A DNA stretch of 64,000 bases from Ilyonectria destructans (taxonomy: Eukaryota > Ascomycota > Sordariomycetes > Hypocreales > Nectriaceae), in the NCBI GenBank assembly GCA_020740775.1, contig JAHEWK010000010.1, forward strand, positions 806,001 through 870,000, given 5' to 3'. Position numbers and translations under genes: made by a program. Positions 54,394 through 64,000 of this stretch are shown in pieces (within the stretch, counting starts at the first letter, position 1; each line of letters starts with the position of its first letter). The notes under the pieces are model-generated. The model was not told the origin of the DNA, searched no databases, and saw only the letters and a program-made list of their open reading frames with translations.

Positions 54394-57300
54394 ATGGCTG
54401 ACTTCCGGCAGCTGGCGTTGGAGTTTGTCCTCGCCGATGATGAGGGGCAACAGACAACCATTGCCAAGAACGCAGCTAAAGGTGCGCCCCCGCAGCAGCT
54501 ACTTTTGTCTTGTTGGCGATGGGATTTTCTAACTGTTGCAGAAATACAAACCGGGGCCCCTAACTTGAACCCGGTGGCTCGGTGGGTTGAAGCTGTGCAA
54601 CCCTGGATGCCAGGGAGTGGCACCGAAGCAGAGGATGGTGATGAGACTCCTGACTGGACGGCCAGAGCCAAGGGTAAGCAACTACCATCACCGGATCTGT
54701 TGAAATAGTACTAAACTTATTAGCTTTGGAGTTCCTTTCGCGGACTCTTGACTTTTTGAACAAGGATGCCCTGAAACCCAGCCAAGGTGCGTCCAGCGTT
54801 ATGCAGCACTTCCGATTCTCCCCTCTGACAACCAGACAGTCAAGCTCTTGGTCAGCTTTTTTGGTGCCATGTTTGATGTAGATCACAAAGCCGGCATCTT
54901 GGCATCTGCAACCGCTCTGTCACGCATAGTAGCCATGAAGTCATTCCAAAAGCAAAGCGGAAACGACATCATCAAGAAGGTTTGCGCGTTGAAGGATGAC
55001 TTCCCCCGTCAGGTCTCCAAGACTCGACTTGCCATTTACGAGCTCGTTCGGTTCCTGATGACGACACCTGAGATCTCCAGCGACCTGCAACACAAGCACG
55101 GATCCTCCGCCGGGTTCATGATCGATCTTCTGCAACTTTGCCGAAGCGAGAGGGACCCCGAGTGTCTGATGGTTTGGTTTGATATCTTGAAAGTCTTCCT
55201 CGTCGAGTATTCGCCATCTAAGGAGGTATTGGATGAGGTCTACGGCACCTTCAAGCTCTACTTCCCGATTGCGTTGCCCCGCGCATCGCAGACTGGCATC
55301 ACCCCTGAAGACCTGAAGCTTCAGCTACGAAAGTGCTTTTCAGCTACTCATCTTCTCTCAGACCAAACTATTCCATTCCTTCTGGGTAAGCTGGACCAAG
55401 GAGATGGCGTGACGGTTAATGTCAAGGTAAACCAGATATTTATTGTGACCATCTTGCTTACACACCTGCTGACCTTATTTAGGTTGACATTCTTAAAACT
55501 ATCCGAGCATGCTTGGATGAGTATAGTAACCCCGATCAATCCGTCGCTCCGTATGCGAGCCAAATCTGGGGCAGTCTCAAGTACGAGGTGCGCAATGGTG
55601 AGATTGAGGATACTATCTGGGGCACTCTGGAGGTGCTCAAGTCCCTCACAACACGACTCAAAGGGGATAATCTTCGAGACTACACACTGTCTGTCACGCG
55701 CGATTGCGTAACCGACCTGGCCAACACGACTTACACGTCATCATCCGGCCGGCTGCTAGTCAGCGTTCTCAGTGCGAAGCCCAGTGCATTTGTACTGATG
55801 GTGGCTCCGGCCATTACACATATCAAGGACAACCTGCGACATCCCAAGGCCCCGATGCACAGTCAAGACCTTCTGAGAATCCTCCATGTGATTCTGGAGA
55901 CCCGCCTTCTCCTAGCAGATACTGAAATGTCTGCCGAGGACCGAGAAGATTTCGCGGCGATCGATTCCTTCTTCAAACCCCTTTACGAGGACGTTTACAA
56001 AACAACCGTGGAGAGTGGTTCAAAGTCTAATGTGGCATATGATGACATTAAGATCGTGGCTCAAGCAGTTCAAGGTGCAGGAGCACTAGTGTGCCAAAGG
56101 CCCGCAAAGTCTCTCGATCCCTCAGCCGAGTCTGGGAGTGTAGGATATGGGCGATTACTCCCAGAGGGAACATGCTCACAGATCTGTGAATCCCTCTTTG
56201 CTGTCCTTCTACAATCTGCTTCTGGGAGCCCTCATGCGGAAGGATTCGATGAACTCGTCGACGAGACTACCAAAGCTCTCCAGCGAGCAATCCGATCATA
56301 CACCAGTGGTTTCGAGCCCCTGGTGGACCATGCAAAGGGCATCATCAGGTCCAACTGGCAGAACGGAAGCAATGAGGAGGCCCCTGAGGTTATTACAGCT
56401 CTAGGTGCGCACTTGGCTTTCGTGGGTTGCTCCGAGCTGCCACAGGTGGCATCCAATGGCCTCGACCACTTCCTTTACTATATCCAATCGCTACTATCCG
56501 AGCTATTCGTTGCTTTCGATGCCAAGGCGAGCCCAAAGGTATGGTGCTCCTTAGTGGCCACCATTCAGTCAACCATCCGGTACTTTAATGATGCTTGCTT
56601 GGCTGGCAATCCAGACAAGGAGACTCCCTTTGAGGGTGAGTCTTGGCTGCAGAGGATAAAAGAGAGATTCCCTGAGCTCGCCCAGCTTGGTGAAGCCGAA
56701 ACAGAACATGATGGCGGGAACCAGCCCTCTGCCTTGCAAACGTCCTCGGTTGCTGAGATTCGAAATGAGTTCTTACTTGTTAGCCTGTTTGTTGCTCGCC
56801 AAATCTATCGTCGGGCAACAAAGACAGTTGAATCCCATTCTAGCACCGGCAAAAGAGCACTCACTCTCAGTGATGACTTCACCGGTGCGGATCGTGCGTC
56901 TGAGAACCAGTATCTCCATCTCATATCCTCCTTGGTCGGTTTTGTTGTGCATGAGATGAGTGAAGCGCAACAGGTTTCGCTTCGGACTGATACGTTCGCC
57001 ATCAGTCTCTTCCGCGAGGACTTCATCAGCGTTCCTCAAATCACCGAGGTGGGCTCAAGCCATGAGCAATCGATCGCAGAGACCGGCTCAGCGTGGAGCT
57101 GGTTGGTTCTGGAATCCCTGAATGTTTTGTCTCTCGCAATATTGGAGGCTCTAAGGCCTTCATCGATAGGACACCTGGTAAGCTCGCCCTGCCTTTCAAT
57201 CACCAGTTCTGAACTAACCTGATATCTTAGTTCGAAAACGGTGTCGCCCAAGAATTAATTATCAGCGGGTCGTCCCCATCCACGACGAGTGACGATGCTT

Positions 57301-58232
57301 TTACTCGACCAGTTACTCTATCTATTCTCACTATTTTGGCGAACAAATACAAGATCGAGACCCTGCCGGGTCTAATTACGACAGTTGAGCAACTTGCGAC
57401 GAGCGTCGTGAAGGCCTCGCCTGAAAATGACGACCAGAGTCGTCGCCTGGAGAAGACTAAGTCTACGTATGCCCTAGCTGCTGGAATGATGCGGCGATAC
57501 ATGGGCAAAGAAGCAAAGGGTATTGTGCAACTCTTCAGGGAAGCACCGAAAGACGCCCAGATTGGACACCATTTCGGTCGTCAATTGGAGATGATTGTGG
57601 CTCCTCAACAGCCGCTAACCAAGGAAAACTATGCTATCGTCAAACCCCTATGGATGCAGAAGGTGTACTTTGAGCTTGTTAGCCCTATGCTGCAGGTTGC
57701 TGCCGGCGCGGACCCCGAGGTTCAGGACCAGCTCAGCAAGACCAACTTCGGCATCGGCGTGTTGCTCATGGTGAAACATATGAACTTCCCAATCTACGAG
57801 GCAGACGCGGATAAGATCCTCCGAATCTCCATTGCCGTCGCTCAGAACATTGGTGTTGGACCCGATGCGAAGGCCGCTCTGGATGTCCTGAAGAACATTC
57901 TCGTGGAAGCCCCTGAGAAGGGCAGGGACCACATCCGCAGTATCATCAAGATCTGCACCAACGTCTTCTCCAACAAGTCCGCCTCAACGCGGAGGCCAGA
58001 TTGGCTGCCGGAAGGCTATGTCCCGGCTGCTACCGACGCCGAGACTCAAGCAGGGTGTGGAAAGCTAGCACTGGAGATTACAGGAGGTCTTCCCCGGATG
58101 TTTGAGTCGCAGCATCTACTACCACATGCGTCACAGGTGGAACGGGAGCTGACATTGGCTTGTGGTCATCGGGTGCGAGATTTGAGAAGGACGGCTCGGT
58201 TGGCAAGAGCCACCTGGACTGAGTTGAAGTGA
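54394..58232 (+). CDS. MMS19: MMS19/Met18 cytosolic Fe-S targeting and DNA-repair HEAT-repeat protein
   Basis: Predicted 1188-residue scaffold that, as part of the CIA targeting complex, delivers iron-sulphur clusters to DNA polymerases, helicases (XPD, RTEL1-type) and other nuclear enzymes. Six exons: 54394-54481, 54542-54673, 54724-54786, 54840-55426, 55483-57177, 57231-58232; introns 53-60 bp, with phases matching throughout. The chain is built of HEAT repeats; family-typical segments include DPECLMVWFDILKVFL, the RASQTGITPEDLKLQLRKCFSAT region near residue 240, and a C-terminal run ending LPHASQVERELTLACGHRVRDLRRTARLARATW. The ATG at 54394 gives MADFRQLALEFVLADD, a plausible start. Length agrees with fungal orthologues. 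Confidence 0.93.
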
Positions 58233-58590
58233 GGCGATTCTCCAGGCGTTTCAGGATTGGGTGTCACGAGGGAGGTTACAGCTACCGTGGGCAGGTTAGG
58301 ATAGAGGCATATAGATTCCATATTCCCGGAGGTTGCATGTGAGGGCCAATAAAATTCCTGTACAGCAATGGACATGGTACGGCTGGATATGGTTTGACAT
58401 TGAATTCATATTTCAGTTGCAGTGTACTGCTTCGACAAACAGGAGCTCATGATGGTTAGATGTCATGGCTAATCTCGTCAATGCAATGGTATCAAGATAC
58501 GTTCCCTTCTGAACGCCGTATCCTACACACGTTGCGTATTTTGTTTCCTTATTCCCCCCCTTTGACCGAACTCCGCACGATGGCCTCTAC
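58233..58590. other. Convergent 3' intergenic
   Basis: Gap between the convergent MMS19 and SPC2 stop codons. AT-rich, consistent with 3' untranslated ends and terminators; nothing else seen. Confidence 0.6.
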
Positions 58591-59444
58591 CTAGGCCTTC
58601 CGCCTCTTGCCTCCCTGCTTGCCAGCAGCGTCGGCGGCTGTTGAGCTTCCCACTGCAGCCGCTGAGTTGGCGGCAAGGATGGCATCGAGGACGTCCGGGT
58701 TCGCATCGAGCAGCTCCTGGGAGACGGTGACACGCTTAGGATCACCCTTGCCGATGAGGGGCACAGAAGAGGCGAGCATCTCCTGGAAGGGGACGGCGAC
58801 GAACTGACCAGTCTGGTCGAACCAGCTGGAGAAGGGCTTGGCGATCTTGATGGCACGCTTGTTCGAGTCTTTGCCGGTGACAGTGATGGCGAGGTTATAT
58901 ACGGGAACGTTCTTCTTGGTGGAGGTGGTGATGGAGATCTGCAGGGAGTGGCATGTTAGCGGTGGTTCAATGATTGTTCCATGCGAGGACGACGAGAACA
59001 AGGGGATCTATACCGTTTCGCCGGACGGGGCAGCGCCCTCATACACAACCCCCTTCTCACGGACAGTGATCCATAACGTCAGGGCTGTGTTGATGAGAGT
59101 GTAGACGGTGACAGCGGCAGCCGTGAAGTGCTTGGTGTTCTGGAAGCCGAGCTTGTAGTCCCAGAAGAAGCAGGCGGCGGCGAGGGCGAATGCGCTGTAG
59201 CCGAGGGCCAGGCGCACGTCGGTGAGGAAGTGCGACTGCTTGAACTTGAGGGAGTTGAGGTAGTTGGGGATGGCGTCGTCGGAGGTGTTCTTGAGGTCTG
59301 TTGTCGCGAAGAGCCACGGTGTCAGTAGGTCGCAGCAAAGGGCAGCGCAGGGCAGCAGCGCAACGGCGATTGAGCTTGCAGAGCTCCGGGGAGAGACGTA
59401 CCTGCGAGGTTATAGACCGAGATCTTCTCGGCGGAGTTTGCCAT
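58591..59444 (-). CDS. SPC2: Signal peptidase complex subunit 2
   Basis: Predicted 224-residue ER membrane protein, the SPC25/Spc2 subunit of signal peptidase. Three minus-strand exons: 59444-59402, 59297-59014, 58938-58591 (introns 104 and 75 bp). Residues about 1-50 (MANSAEKISVYNLADLKNTS) are cytosolic, followed by two hydrophobic helices (LALGYSAFALAAACFFWDY and HFTAAAVTVYTLINTALTLWI), the REKGVVYEG turn, and a cytosolic domain ending in a basic, Gly/Lys-rich tail. Spc2 links the complex to the Sec61 translocon in yeast. The short first exon is required because the frame at the helices lacks its own ATG. Head-to-head with EMC3, sharing a 434-bp upstream region. Confidence 0.9.
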
Positions 59445-59878
59445 GGTGAATGGAGGGTGCTGTGATAGGACGGAGGTGCGATATGTACGAAGTACTGCGG
59501 TGGTCTCGACAACTTCAACTTGGGGATATGTGCATAGCTGTCCCTTCTGGCTTCTCGTTTCTGGCTTCTGGCGTCTCGCGCTGGGGTTCAGTGGTACGTT
59601 ACGTATCCTGTATTACAGCGGCTGCCCACAGGGGCCAAGCGCTGGGCTGCCAGGGCCCTTGACGCTGGATTGGCGCGGCGGCGGTACCCGGCCTGGGCGG
59701 GATTAGGTAAGCCCCGGCCGAGCTGCGGCGCAATTGATGGTGCAGGTGGCTTTTGGCGACTCCATCTGTCCAAGCTGTTCTCCCGCCACAGCAGCAGCAT
59801 CACAGAGTCGCCGCTCCACGACCAACGCCAACTCGCATCCCACGACCTGCGAGCCTCTGGCCGCCCGCCGCCGACACA
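59445..59878. promoter_or_regulatory. Shared SPC2 / EMC3 divergent promoter region
   Basis: Only 434 bases lie between the two ATG codons of divergent genes that both encode ER membrane machinery. The region is GC-rich with no TATA motif. A shared bidirectional promoter is inferred from spacing. Confidence 0.5.
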
Positions 59879-60839
59879 ATGGTTCAGATCCCCGTGCAGA
59901 CCCTCCACCGGGACCCCCAGTTATAGTACGTTTGAGCTCCCCCCGAACAGCCCGCGTTGGATGTACCAATTCGCTAACCAATTCGCCCTCACTCTAGCTA
60001 CTGGATCCTTATTCCCATCACCGTCGTCATGGTCCTGACGGGTGTCCTGCGCCACTACGCCTCCGTCCTCATGGCCACGGCCCCCAAAAAGCAGGACATC
60101 AAGGCCATGCGCGAGCAGCGCTTCCACGGCCGCGGCGTGGCCCTCCGCAGCAACCATCACGTCCTCTCCCAGAAGGCCTTCGAGGCCCGCCGCGAGACCC
60201 TCTCCGCCGGCTACGAGTCGGGCGCCTACCTCAAGGAGCCTGAGAAGAAGGGCCAGCCCCCCGCAAACCCGCTGTCCGACCCCAGCGCCATGGACGGCAT
60301 GATGGGCATGATGAAGAACAACATGGCCATGATGATCCCCAACACCCTCATTATGAGCTGGATCAATGCCTTCTTCAGCGGCTACGTTATCAGTATGTAA
60401 CCTGTCTACATTTAATACGGACTCAGCTAACCGTTAGAATAGTGAAACTACCCTTCCCTATCACCATCAAGTTCAAGAGCATGCTGCAGGCGGGCGTGCA
60501 GACCAAGGACATGGACCCTCGGTGGATGTCCAGCATCAGCTGGTACTTCCTGTGCATCTTCGGTCTCCAGTTTGTCTACGTCTTCCTCCTCGGTAGCGAT
60601 AACGGTATGTGGCCCTTTAAAACTAGACCCATGTCTTGAATCGATCGCTAAACATTGTTGCAGCCGCCAGCCAAGTTGCCCAGCAGATGCAGGCGCAGCA
60701 GATGCCCAACCCCATGGGCGGCCCTGGCCAGGACCCCGACAAGCAGTTCAAGGCTGAGGCCGAGAACCTGGCCGTCGTTGAGCACTACTCGGTGCTGGAT
60801 GACGTCGAGGAGCGTTTGTTGGCGGGTATCAAATCGTAA
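59879..60839 (+). CDS. EMC3: ER membrane protein complex subunit 3
   Basis: Predicted 259-residue insertase subunit of the EMC (Oxa1/YidC superfamily), which inserts tail-anchored and multi-pass proteins into the ER membrane. Four exons: 59879-59925, 59998-60392, 60443-60604, 60664-60839 (introns 72, 50 and 59 bp). Visible segments: LYYWILIPITVVMVLTGVLRHY (helix 1), a coiled-coil with HGRGVALRSNHHVLSQKAFEARR, the Met-rich MMGMMKNNMAMMIPNTLIMSWINAFFSGYV helix, LPFPITIKFKSMLQ and SSISWYFLCIFGLQFVYVFLLG (helix 3), then a Gln/Met-rich cytosolic tail. All family landmarks of EMC3 are present and the length is typical. The start is the ATG of MVQIPVQTLHRDP. It runs convergent to RPC25 with 115 bp between stops. 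Confidence 0.94.
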
Positions 60840-60954
60840 ATCAAATAGAACGAGCAAAATATACACCAGCAGACCTAGTCGCAGAAGCTCTCGTCCCTTG
60901 TCGTGTCTCTGTCTTCCATCTGCCCCCTTATCGTGTCTGTTTCTCGCCGGTCTA

Positions 60955-61816
60955 CTATGCTCCATCCCACCACAGGCACACGCCCAATCCTTCAGCAGCC
61001 ATGCTGGCCTTTATCCGGTAGGGCGTCTTGGGGGGCGCGTCGTCGGCCTGGGACGGGCCGGCCGGAGCTTGATCGTGCCACTCCTCGTCAACAATCTGGA
61101 AGCGGACCATTTCATGGTTATCGTAGAAGAGCCGTTCTTCATCAAAATTCCAGATCCAGAGCTGTTCGCCGTGGTTACTGTCGGGTGCTGTTAGTTGCTC
61201 AACTCTCCACGATGTAAAGCCAAATATCTTACTATTCGGCTCCTTCGGGCAGCTCCTCGAACGGAACAAAAATGTCGTCGAAGAAATCGGTTCTCAGGTT
61301 GATGCCTGCGGGTGTGGAGCTGCGTATTCTGCCGAGCATGACCTCACCCTTGAAGGGACGGAACACGACCATACGGAACTCGACTGCGTTGCCTTTAGCA
61401 AAATAGGACATGCGTGAGGGAAGGCGTTTGATGTGACGAACCATTGATGTTGACCAGGCCGGTGCCATGACCAATTAGACCTTCTGAGGTCCAGAGAATA
61501 TCATAGAGACAGATGCAGAGTCCAATCTTCTGGATGACCTGTCGTTCAGTGTGAGTAAATCTTGAATCCCCTGTCTGAGCAAGTAGACGACGATGTAGGC
61601 GCTGTGGAGAGGGCGGACCTTATTAGAGTACTTGGCATTGATATTGTCCTCGATAGCATCTATGCTTCGCTTGGAGAAATCTTCTGGCGCAACCTGAACC
61701 AGGTCGGAGATCTTGGTCTGGTCGAAGGTCAGTCATCTGTGTATGTGTACTTCGTTGTATGCTGGCGGGGCATTGAAGGTGAGGGATGGATAGATGTGAT
61801 GTACCAGGATAAACAT
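60955..61816 (-). CDS. RPC25: RNA polymerase III subunit Rpc25 (RPB7-like)
   Basis: Predicted 193-residue stalk subunit of RNA polymerase III that partners Rpc17 and helps initiation. Five minus-strand exons: 61816-61805, 61717-61619, 61538-61442, 61383-61233, 61177-60955. The first exon is only 12 bases and encodes MFIL, exactly the start expected for the family, joined to TKISDLVQVAPEDF. The tip domain is followed by an S1/OB fold (EFRMVVFRPFKGEVMLGRI, FFDDIFVPFEELPEGAEY) and the C-terminal LWIWNFDEERLFYDNHEMVRFQ segment ending LGVCLWWDGA. The last acceptor was set at 61178 because the nearer alternative gives a stop. Slightly shorter than yeast Rpc25. Confidence 0.9.
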
Positions 61817-62557
61817 GTTGGCGGTCGAGCACTGCCCTGATTCAAAGAAGGCAGTTCACAGGGTCGGCGGGGCTTTAGATGTCAAGGCAAGAGGTCATCG
61901 CAAAGCGGGGGATATGAAAGAGCTCATTACAGCATGATGCGCCAGTCGAGACTCTGTGAGTTTGTCATGTCTTGACTCCCAGCATCCGAGAAACTTGGGC
62001 CATGGCAGAAAAAGAACGTCTCGAAATGCAGCTACCGCTAATACGTTTACGGTTAGTGCATATCGGTCAATGGCCCTCACCGCCTTCCGAGAGGAGACTA
62101 GCGTATTCATGTGCCGGGGTGCGGTGTGCATTGCAAAAGCTCGCCGTCACGTTTTGCCGCCGAGACAGAAGAACAGAGCTCGGTTTCGCTTCCCCAAGTG
62201 GTGTCGTGCTTCCTTTTCCTCGCAGACGACTTCATCGTCGCCGGTATCGTCTTGCTCTTTCTTTCTTCGTCCATCTCTGGCGACTTGTTTGACTGCTGTC
62301 TCTTCTCGCCGCTCTCTTTTCACTCACTTCCCGTCTCTGCGGTTCCTCCTGTGCTCGGTACTTGTAACCCTGGCCCTGCTCTCAAGGTTCCCGTCCGATC
62401 GAGTCCATCCATTTCATCCGCGCACGACGAACCACGACTTTCCATTTTCACCAACGCCTCGCTATTCAAGGATTCTTCTTCAGTGCCGACTCGACAGCTT
62501 CGATCCTCTTTTCGACGACCTTGCCGCACTTCCCATCCGCTGCATGAGCCTCTAGTC
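61817..62557. other. Divergent intergenic promoter region
   Basis: Lies between RPC25 (-) and the NUFIP1-like gene (+). The half nearer 62557 is strongly C/T-rich (62180-62530), as in many fungal leaders. An open frame runs from 62111 into the downstream gene, but its N-terminal part is this pyrimidine tract and is not believed coding. Confidence 0.55.
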
Positions 62558-64000
62558 ATGTCGGCATACGGATACGGTCCTCCGCCACCTCCTCCCCCTG
62601 CGGCGGCGTCGGGAGGACACCCAAGTTACGGCCATCCAGCTCCATCGTATCCTCCTCACGGCCAGGGCCGAGGTGGAGGCTCGCATCACGGCCGCGGTCG
62701 CGGAGGACACTACCCAGGAGGTCGTGGCGACTACCACGGCTCGCCACAGGGGCATTACGAGTACACCGGCCAACCCTATCCCGCCCACAATCCTCCTCCC
62801 TACGGAGCCGCTCATCCTCCCGCTGGAAGCTATCCGCCACCGCAACCTCAATGGCCTCCCGAGCATGGCCATGCTCCTCCCCACGGCCCTGTACCGGTCC
62901 CGATGTCCTCCAACAACTACCACCCCAACTACGCTCCTCAACCATATCCGCCCTCGCAATATCCTCAGCAACCGCCATACGGTGCTCCCCAGCCGTACAG
63001 CGCTCCCTATCAGGGTCCCCCTCCTCCCAACCAAGCCCAGTGGAATGGTCAAGGGCCGACACCCCAGGGCCATTATGGGAATGGTCGACCCCGAGGCGGA
63101 TACAACGATCGCGGTGCTGCAAAGCCTCCAATGGGCGGGCCGATGCGTCCCGGTTATGAGCACGAGGCAGTTCCGCCTCCCGTGAACGGTAGCTATGGAC
63201 AGCCATACCCTCATGATCCTCGTGCCGCCCATTACCCCCCGGCACAGTATCCTCCTTATCCCGGCCCCCCTCCCCCGCCTGGGCCTCCCCATCAGGACCC
63301 CTACTATGGCAAGTCTGCTCGCCGTGGTCGGGGTGGTCACAGAGATGGAGGCTCTCGTGGACGTGGCGGCTTTCATGGGAATGACAAGGCCCGCCATCAC
63401 AAACCTGGCAACAATGAACCCAGCCACCACAAACCCGAAACCCCCTCCGTAGGAAAGAAGAAGAAGCGCAAGATCAATACGCTTGGCCTGACCCCTGGAA
63501 TGGATTCGGAGTCCGAGGATGACGAGGGCGAGGAGAAGGTTCTTAACGACCTGATCGGACAGGAAACTCTCCAGTACGTTCTCACATAACCCTACCATGT
63601 CTGTCATGCTGACCTCCCATAGCGTGAAAGATGTAGCCGCGTTCCTGGCAGACAGGAAGAAGCATTTCCCTACCAAGGCGCGTGTTGAAGCAAAGAAGGC
63701 TGCCGAGCTGGCACACAACGGCGAAGACAAGGCTTCCTCGCTTGAGAAACAAGCCGACAAACTCAGGCGACAGCTTCGCAAAGTTGAGTCATCCATTAAG
63801 CGCAAGCGAGAACAAGGAGACGAAGGTGATGAGATGAGAGGCCCTTCCGAGGAGTCTTCGGATGATGAGAAGCCAGAAGTCATGTCTACTCGTTCCCATG
63901 TCGCTCCGCCGCCACCTCCTCCTGCAAAGAAAGCCGACGTCTCCAAGCATTGCAAATATTATTCCACTGGTGGAACATGCGGCAAGAAGGGCAAGTGCCG
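62558..64000 (+). CDS. NUFIP1/Rsa1-like CCCH zinc-finger protein (3' end outside window)
   Basis: Partial gene, exons 62558-63573 and 63623 to at least 64000 (49-bp intron). The first ~290 residues are low complexity: Pro/Tyr/Gly/His-rich with RGG-like patches (GRGGGSHHGRGRGG, RRGRGGHRDGGSRGRGG). A basic KKKKRKINTLGLTPGMDSESEDDEGEE segment follows, then a NUFIP-type region (DVAAFLADRKKHFPTKARVEAKKAAEL), a coiled coil, an acidic patch, a Pro tract and a C-terminal C-x8-C-x5-C zinc finger that begins CKYYSTGGTCGKKGKC at the window end. NUFIP1/Rsa1 proteins assist box C/D snoRNP assembly with the R2TP chaperone; a CCCH finger at the C-terminus is seen in fungal relatives. The ATG at 62558 follows the C/T-rich leader. 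The C-terminus and stop lie beyond 64000. Confidence 0.82.

Noticed and set aside
62111..62557. N-terminal extension of the NUFIP1-like frame
   Set aside because: Translates a C/T-rich leader; the ATG at 62558 begins the family-like low-complexity head.

Overview
The window reads as nuclear DNA of a filamentous ascomycete (Pezizomycotina, most likely a Sordariomycete; Hypocreales is my best guess from the overall feel of the proteins, not proven). Grounds: compact 47-175 bp GT-AG introns, long gene-by-gene 5' leaders, pyrimidine-rich promoters, a Zn(II)2Cys6 regulator, a GH5 endo-beta-1,6-glucanase, sphingolipid C9-methyltransferase and a GPI-anchored Ser/Thr-rich wall protein. No operons, rRNA, convincing tRNA, transposon or CRISPR array was seen.

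Layout. 1-3.6 kb: non-coding, simple repeats. 3.6-11.8 kb: a Zn2Cys6 transcription factor, an ABCG half-transporter and a secreted beta-1,6-glucanase. 13.4-24.1 kb: a cytochrome b561-like membrane protein with a long disordered tail, GPI ethanolamine phosphate transferase (GPI13), a mitochondrial HTD2-type dehydratase and the sphingolipid C9-methyltransferase. 24.1-39.8 kb: gene-poor, with four small genes only (a secreted helical protein, a candidate single-pass membrane protein ending in a dilysine-like signal, an 8-cysteine mini-protein, a GPI-anchored wall protein) separated by kilobases of DNA with homopolymers and minisatellites. 39.9-64 kb: gene-dense housekeeping block: SH3BGR/thioredoxin-fold protein with a charged repeat tail, PEX6, a steryl-ester-hydrolase-like lipase, a 4-coumarate:CoA-ligase-like enzyme ending in the peroxisomal signal AKL, ATP11, MMS19, SPC2, EMC3, RPC25 and the 5' part of a NUFIP1-like CCCH protein cut by the window end.

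Functional themes: membrane/cell-surface lipid and glycan metabolism (GPI13, sphingolipid methyltransferase, beta-1,6-glucanase, GPI protein); peroxisomal/lipid catabolism (PEX6, sterol-ester lipase, PTS1 acyl-CoA ligase within 11 kb); and ER protein biogenesis (SPC2 and EMC3 head to head). Exon boundaries were derived by hand from reading frame continuity, GT/AG sites and family knowledge; they are predictions without transcript data. No clear undescribed multi-gene system was found; the most unusual items are the small orphan proteins in the gene-poor stretch and the repeat-built tails of two proteins.
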